Source: Aquiluna sp.
Lineage (GTDB): Bacteria > Actinomycetota > Actinomycetes > Actinomycetales > Microbacteriaceae
Reading direction: 5' to 3'
Length of the DNA stretch: 64,000 bases
NCBI GenBank assembly: GCA_021741585.1
Contig: JAIOXN010000003.1
Location: 1-64,000 of the forward strand
Below, in pieces: positions 59,372 through 64,000 of the stretch; positions within the stretch are counted from its first letter, which is position 1; each line of letters begins with the position of its first letter. Both the position numbers and the translations under genes were made by a program. Under the pieces are notes generated by a model that was not told where the DNA came from, ran no database searches, and was given only the letters and a program-made list of their open reading frames with translations.

Positions 59372-60472
59372 TCACTCATAGACCAATCTAGCCAGCACTT
59401 GGCCATTCACAAACTCTGGTTCCGAAACGTAATAACCATAAAAACAAGGTCGGGAAGCCTTGCAAGATTGATTGGCTGGAAAACCAACTGGGTATTGATC
59501 CCAACCCCCTGGGGGTTCAACCCCACCAGTTTTGTTATTCGTCAGTCTGTAGCCAAGGATCCTCACGGCCGCTTTTCCGGCAATTTCAAAATCGTAATTA
59601 CCGGGCGCATACCTAACAAAGGCCCCAATCAGCCCAACTGTGAGGGCTTGTTCATTGGCAATCACAGAGTCCAAGAAGTTTTCAATTTCATCATCGCAAA
59701 GTTTTTGAAGGTTGGTTTCACCCAGTTGAACAATTTGACCCAACGTCAGAAACGCTGTTTGATCGCATTGGCCAATTGGGATGTCTATCCCTGCTACACC
59801 GTTTGAAACATCTACAAACGAGAAACTTTCACTGCCTATTTCTAGTTCGCAGCTTTGTTCTCTTGGGATATCGGGGTGCAGCTGCTGGTTTCTGAATTGG
59901 AACCAAACCACCGGTTCTTGGTTGGCAACGTAATCGCAAATCGGAAAACCTAAATCGAAAATGGTCTCAAGCGTTTGACCGCCACCACCGGCAATATTCC
60001 ACTCGGATTGTGAGCATTGAGCTAGTCCAACTGAATCTTGATCGGTGAAGAACAATTGGATGGAGCTCAGTCCATTCTCTTTAGATCCGGCGATAACCCT
60101 CACCAAATTATCGCTTCCCAAATAATCCGCACACGCTGAAGCTTTTTCGCTGCTGATAACACAGGTTGCCAAGGGGGAGGAGCCGCATAGTTCCAGAAGC
60201 ACACTGTCGCCATCTGCTGAGTTTGCATTGAGGAAATCTTGAACAAAAAGTTCTGCGGCGGACTGGCTCGCGCATGGTGACAAGTCTTGAGCACACGCAT
60301 TTGCCAGAGCCAGTGATGCAGCAGACGAAGCATTTCGTAGAGTCTGTTGCTCAAGATAGACCCTGCCAAAATCAACGGCAAGGGCAATAACCGCCAGCAG
60401 GGCCCCCGAGCCAAGCAACACTGCTAGAAGAGTCGCTACTGCACCCTTTTCGCGTTTAATCAGCCTTCGCAT
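59372..60472 (-). CDS. TadG-like pilus-associated protein
   Basis: This is a ~366-residue protein with a single N-terminal helix of Tad type (KGAVATLLAVLLGSGALLA then IALAVDFGRVY), and a large Cys-containing exterior domain. The helix lacks the Glu at +5 found in the Flp pilin and TadE. ATG 60472 is used; GTG 60478 is an alternative. It overlaps the tadE-like gene. Confidence 0.85.
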   Translation of the reverse strand: MRRLIKREKGAVATLLAVLLGSGALLAVIALAVDFGRVYLEQQTLRNASSAASLALANACAQDLSPCASQSAAELFVQDFLNANSADGDSVLLELCGSSPLATCVISSEKASACADYLGSDNLVRVIAGSKENGLSSIQLFFTDQDSVGLAQCSQSEWNIAGGGGQTLETIFDLGFPICDYVANQEPVVWFQFRNQQLHPDIPREQSCELEIGSESFSFVDVSNGVAGIDIPIGQCDQTAFLTLGQIVQLGETNLQKLCDDEIENFLDSVIANEQALTVGLIGAFVRYAPGNYDFEIAGKAAVRILGYRLTNNKTGGVEPPGGWDQYPVGFPANQSCKASRPCFYGYYVSEPEFVNGQVLARLVYE

Positions 60473-60909
60473 AGCCACTGAGCCTGAAGGGTAATTTCAA
60501 TGACACCGGGGTCTGTTGCTCCCGGGTCAAAACGTTGAATCAACGCAATTGGTGTGAAGAAAACAAAATCAACACTTGCACTCACTACCGCAGAGGCGAG
60601 TGCCTCGGGGTCAAAAATCTCCGGGCAGCTCTCGATGAAGGTGATCAACACAGCCTCTTGTTCGCTGGCTGAAATAGCCAGCGCTGACGCTCCGGTATCT
60701 TGCCCTATCGCTTCGGCTTGCAGTGGGCTGGCACCAGAGGCCAATGCGTTCGCGGCCTGGCTGGCGCTATTTTGAAGTGATGCCTGGATAAATAAAGCGC
60801 GACCAGCATCGATCATAAATAAAACGATTAAAAGCAGCAGCGGGACAACGAGTGCGAATTCAACTGCACTCGCACCTTTTGTGCCTTTGCCGCTAGCTGC
60901 GGCAAACAT
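60460..60909 (-). CDS. TadE-like pseudopilin
   Basis: This is a 149-residue protein whose N-terminus TKGASAVEFALVVPLLL matches the TadE prepilin-like signal (cleavage before Ala, Glu at +5), then a short exterior domain with one Cys pair (ESCPEI, QWLCEG). It is likely processed by the prepilin peptidase and involved in pilus initiation. Starts 6 nt after the flp stop. Confidence 0.87.
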   Translation of the reverse strand: MFAAASGKGTKGASAVEFALVVPLLLLIVLFMIDAGRALFIQASLQNSASQAANALASGASPLQAEAIGQDTGASALAISASEQEAVLITFIESCPEIFDPEALASAVVSASVDFVFFTPIALIQRFDPGATDPGVIEITLQAQWLCEG

Positions 60910-60914
60910 TTGCC

Positions 60915-61082
60915 CTAGAGACCTAGTGTTGCGAAAAGTCCATCGAAGAAGTCGTTTAGGTCGCTACCGAAAGCGGCAATTCCCACACCGATTACTGCAG
61001 CAATCAGTGCGATGATTAGCGCATATTCAACTGCGCTTGCGCCCTTTGTTGATTTGATCATTTGCTTGATGTTGTTGAGCAT
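60915..61082 (-). CDS. flp: Flp-type pilin
   Basis: This is a 55-residue protein: LNNIKQMIKSTKG leader, then ASAVEYALIIALIAAVIG as the hydrophobic assembly helix with Glu-Tyr at +5/+6, and a short end SDLNDFFDGLFATLGL. GGGGAAG lies before the ATG at 61082. It is the major pilin of the Tad machine and heads the operon. The repeat of the TKGASAVE motif in the next gene supports the assignment. Confidence 0.93.
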   Translation of the reverse strand: MLNNIKQMIKSTKGASAVEYALIIALIAAVIGVGIAAFGSDLNDFFDGLFATLGL

Positions 61083-61129
61083 TTGCTTCCCCAAACTTCC
61101 TTGTCTAATCCAAGCTTAGCTAAATTGAA

Positions 61130-61135
61130 TAGCAT
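61130..61135 (+). promoter_or_regulatory. -10 box for a probable leaderless hrpA transcript
   Basis: TAGCAT lies 7 nt before the ATG at 61143; no ribosome binding site. Confidence 0.45.
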
Positions 61136-61142
61136 TGTCATA

Positions 61143-64000
61143 ATGTCTGATTACCTAATCTCCTACCCAGAAGACCTGCCGGTATCTGGCCGCAGAGAAG
61201 AGATTCTGGAGGCAATCAACAATCACCAAGTTGTTGTGATTGCAGGCGCTACCGGATCGGGTAAAACAACTCAAATTCCCAAAATGTGCCTGGAGCTGGG
61301 ACGCGAATCAATTGCCCACACTCAGCCCAGAAGAATTGCCGCCAGGGCAGTCGCGGAGCGAATCTCCGAGGAGCTGAAGGTTGATTTGGGCGGGCTGGTT
61401 GGTTATCAGGTTCGCTTCACCGACAAGGTGTCCAAGGAAACCAAAGTAAAGGTGATGACCGACGGCATCCTGCTGAATGCCCTGCAGTCGGATCGATTGC
61501 TTAGAAAATACGACACCATCATCATCGATGAGGCTCACGAACGAAGCCTAAACATCGATTTCCTGCTTGGCTATCTCAAGAATTTGCTGCCTAAGAGGCC
61601 AGACCTCAAGGTGATTATCACCTCGGCAACCATTGATCCGCAATCCTTTAGCAAGCATTTCAATGATTGCCCAATTATTGAGGTCTCCGGCCGCACGTAT
61701 CCGATCGAAATGCGATATCGCCCGGTTGGAAGAGACTCGGGAGATGATTCGGATCCTGACGAGACCACCACCTCCGCCGACTACATGGATGGCATTAGCG
61801 CCGCGCTCAAGGAATTAGAGGGAGAAGAGAACGGTGATGTTCTGGTTTTTCTCTCCGGAGAGTCAGAGATTAGAGATGCCCAGGATGCCATTGAGGGCCA
61901 GATAACTGCAGGCTTCCTCAAATCAGGAACCGAAGTATTGCCGCTTTATGGTCGGCTTAGCGCAGCCGATCAACATCGAGTCTTTGAGCCGAGCAAAATA
62001 GCCGGAGTCCGCAAGCGAGTTATCCTTGCCACCAACGTTGCCGAGACCAGCCTCACAATTCCAAATATCAAATACGTGATTGATGCTGGAACCGCAAGAA
62101 TCTCCCGCTACAGCCCAAGGGCGAAAGTCCAAAGACTTCCCATTGAAGCCATTTCTCAAGCAAGCGCCAATCAGCGCGCAGGGCGCGCTGGAAGAACATC
62201 GCCCGGTATTTGCATAAGGCTATATTCCAAGGAAGATTTCGAGTCTCGTCCGGAATTCACAGCTCCCGAGATTCTTCGCACCAACCTGGCGTCCGTTATC
62301 TTGCAGGCTGCAACCATCGGGCTTGAGGACATCACCAAGTTCCCGTTTCTGCAGCCACCTGATTCAAGGGGCGTGAAAGACGGGCTTGGTTTGCTGACCG
62401 AACTCGGTGCAATTGAGCCATCAAGCGAAAAGAGCCTGAGTCTCACACCGCTTGGCAAGACTCTCGCAAGACTTCCGATTGAGCCAAGATTTGCCCGCAT
62501 GCTGATTGAGGCAAAGCAAAACAACGTGGTTCGAGAGGTCATGGTTATTGTTGCCGGACTGACCATTCAAGACCCAAGAGAGCGCCCGCTTGAAAAGCGG
62601 GTGCAGGCAGATGCCCTGCATGCCAGATTTGCAGATCCAACAAGTGATTTTTTGTCTTTGGTGAATCTCTGGAACCATATTGAAGAACAGCAAAAACAGC
62701 TCTCATCCTCAGCTTTCAGAAGGCTCTGCAAAAAGGAATACCTCAATTACCTGAGGGTCCGAGAGTGGCAGGATCTGGTCAGACAGCTGTCTTCGATTGC
62801 TAAACCACTCGGTTTTGAGGTTCGTGGCCCAAGAGTTGACCCAAATGGGATCCACAGGTCCCTGCTGGCAGGACTATTGAGTCAGATCGGGCTCAAGCAG
62901 GTTTCGGACAAGAAGCAATACGTCAACGGCAAACTCAAACCTTCAAAGGGGCCGGTTGAATACTTGGGTTCAAACGGCAAGAAGTTTGTGATCTTCCCGG
63001 GCTCTGCAATTGCCAAAAAACCTCCGGTTGCAATGATGAGCGCGGAATTGGTGGAAACCAGCCGGCTTTATGCTCGAATGAATGCTGCAATTGAGCCCGA
63101 GTGGGCAGAAGCACTGGGTGGAGAGCTCTGCAAGCGCAGCTTCTCAGAACCACATTGGGAAAAGAAGATGGGTGCCGCGGTTGCACTTGAGCGGGTGTTG
63201 TTGTTCGGGGTGCCAATCGTGGTTGGCAGAAAGATGCAATACTCCCGGATTGATCCGATGTTCTCGAGAGAGCTGTTTATTAGAAACGCACTTGTCTTGG
63301 GGGATTGGGATTCGAGACAGCAGTTTGAGGCACCCAATAAGGCTCTGGTTGAGTCCCTAACTTTGGAAGCGGATCGCCTCAGAGATCCGAGCCTGATTCC
63401 AGATGAAGATGTTAGGTACTCATTTTTCAATAACCGGATTCCACTAGATGTTTTTTCGACCAGAAGTTTTGAGGGTTGGTGGCGCAAGCACAAGCTTGAC
63501 AAACCAGAACTACTTCTGATGACCAAAGAGAAGCTCTTTGAAGAAATCAAGACCGTGGACAACGAGGTCGAATACCCCGATCACATAGAAGTAGACGGCC
63601 AAGTCTTTTCTTTGAGCTATCGATTCGCACCGGGCACCATGGACGATGGCCTAACTGTCGATATCCCGCTCGAGATTCTTGATTCAGTTTCAAGCGACGG
63701 TTTTGATTGGTTGGTTCCGGGGATGCGTCAGGAGCTTGCAACTGAATTGATTCGCTCATTGCCTAAGGCAATTAGAAAAAACGTCGTTCCGGCAGCAGAC
63801 TGGGCGAGCAAGATTCTTTTGGATATTGGTGATGAACCCTCTGGCAATCTATTCGAGAAGTTTGCCGCGAGCATTCAGAAGCTCACCGGCACAGTTGTCT
63901 CGACAAGCGACTTTGATGTGACTAAATTGCCGGTTGCGATGCGAATGACATATCGGGTGATTGGGAAATCGGGTAAGCCGCAGGGGAGCGATGTAAATCT
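61143..64000 (+). CDS. hrpA: ATP-dependent RNA helicase HrpA, 5' part (runs off the window)
   Basis: From the ATG at 61143 an uninterrupted frame continues to the window end (about 952 codons; HrpA is usually ~1250-1300 residues). Superfamily 2 DEAH motifs: GATGSGKTTQIPK (I), TQPRRIAARAVAERI (Ia), DEAHERS (II), TSATID (III), VLATNVAETSLTIPN-like (V, ILATNVAETSLTIPN), and NQRAGRAGRTSPGICIRLY (VI). The DUF3418-type C-terminal part begins within the window. It unwinds RNA, possibly on stalled ribosomes. It is divergent from the pilus operon. Confidence 0.93.
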   Translation, partial: MSDYLISYPEDLPVSGRREEILEAINNHQVVVIAGATGSGKTTQIPKMCLELGRESIAHTQPRRIAARAVAERISEELKVDLGGLVGYQVRFTDKVSKETKVKVMTDGILLNALQSDRLLRKYDTIIIDEAHERSLNIDFLLGYLKNLLPKRPDLKVIITSATIDPQSFSKHFNDCPIIEVSGRTYPIEMRYRPVGRDSGDDSDPDETTTSADYMDGISAALKELEGEENGDVLVFLSGESEIRDAQDAIEGQITAGFLKSGTEVLPLYGRLSAADQHRVFEPSKIAGVRKRVILATNVAETSLTIPNIKYVIDAGTARISRYSPRAKVQRLPIEAISQASANQRAGRAGRTSPGICIRLYSKEDFESRPEFTAPEILRTNLASVILQAATIGLEDITKFPFLQPPDSRGVKDGLGLLTELGAIEPSSEKSLSLTPLGKTLARLPIEPRFARMLIEAKQNNVVREVMVIVAGLTIQDPRERPLEKRVQADALHARFADPTSDFLSLVNLWNHIEEQQKQLSSSAFRRLCKKEYLNYLRVREWQDLVRQLSSIAKPLGFEVRGPRVDPNGIHRSLLAGLLSQIGLKQVSDKKQYVNGKLKPSKGPVEYLGSNGKKFVIFPGSAIAKKPPVAMMSAELVETSRLYARMNAAIEPEWAEALGGELCKRSFSEPHWEKKMGAAVALERVLLFGVPIVVGRKMQYSRIDPMFSRELFIRNALVLGDWDSRQQFEAPNKALVESLTLEADRLRDPSLIPDEDVRYSFFNNRIPLDVFSTRSFEGWWRKHKLDKPELLLMTKEKLFEEIKTVDNEVEYPDHIEVDGQVFSLSYRFAPGTMDDGLTVDIPLEILDSVSSDGFDWLVPGMRQELATELIRSLPKAIRKNVVPAADWASKILLDIGDEPSGNLFEKFAASIQKLTGTVVSTSDFDVTKLPVAMRMTYRVIGKSGKPQGSDVN

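Overview
The window looks like chromosome from a small-genome actinobacterium with moderate GC, most likely a planktonic freshwater Microbacteriaceae relative (Rhodoluna/Aquiluna type). This is inferred from gene content and protein style; no rRNA or other marker in the window fixes the taxonomy. Supporting points are a DivIVA coiled-coil protein, class Ib nrdHIEF, an actinobacterial Tad/Flp pilus locus without an outer-membrane secretin, a DtxR/IdeR-type iron box, many TTG/GTG starts, and several genes with a TANNNT -10 box only 6-7 nt before the start codon (leaderless architecture).

Layout. (1) 1-10876: an accessory cell-surface island. At least five secreted proteins (one cut by the window edge) and one 5'-truncated remnant share a ~75-residue C-terminal 'tail' domain, usually preceded by an IPT/TIG-like beta domain, while their N-terminal modules all differ (Pmp-like beta-helix, NIDO-like, GLUG plus Cys-rich repeats, unknown). 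An unusual ECF sigma factor fused to a membrane segment and a large exterior domain lies among them. (2) 10981-23872: an unusual cluster with three paralogous class I adenylate-forming ligases, a split PhnD / PhnC / fused PhnE-PhnE-type ABC importer, a serine beta-lactamase-fold protein, and two secreted proteins with OmpA-like domains, one of them a metzincin-type protease. (3) 24187-36093: DivIVA protein, ZIP transporter, a 16-residue Cys-rich mini-protein, the ribonucleotide reductase operon, a copper chaperone plus DyP peroxidase, two exporters, and 6-phosphogluconate dehydrogenase. (4) 36265-53852: D,D-carboxypeptidase, Pta-AckA, photolyase, small membrane proteins, an iron-boxed ferric-iron ABC transporter, KatG, an ABC-F ATPase, aspartase and a class III aminotransferase. 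(5) 53862-61082: a complete Tad/Flp pilus locus with a convergent prepilin peptidase. (6) 61143-64000: the 5' part of hrpA.

The strongest candidates for undescribed biology are the tail-domain surface-protein family, with its co-duplicated terminators and near-identical tail DNA, and the triple-ligase/Phn-type importer cluster beside it. Smaller points are the CxCx4CxC peptide between nrdF and zupT, the sigma factor fusion, and a 16-bp near-palindrome shared by two distant promoters. No tRNA, rRNA, insertion sequence or CRISPR array was recognised.
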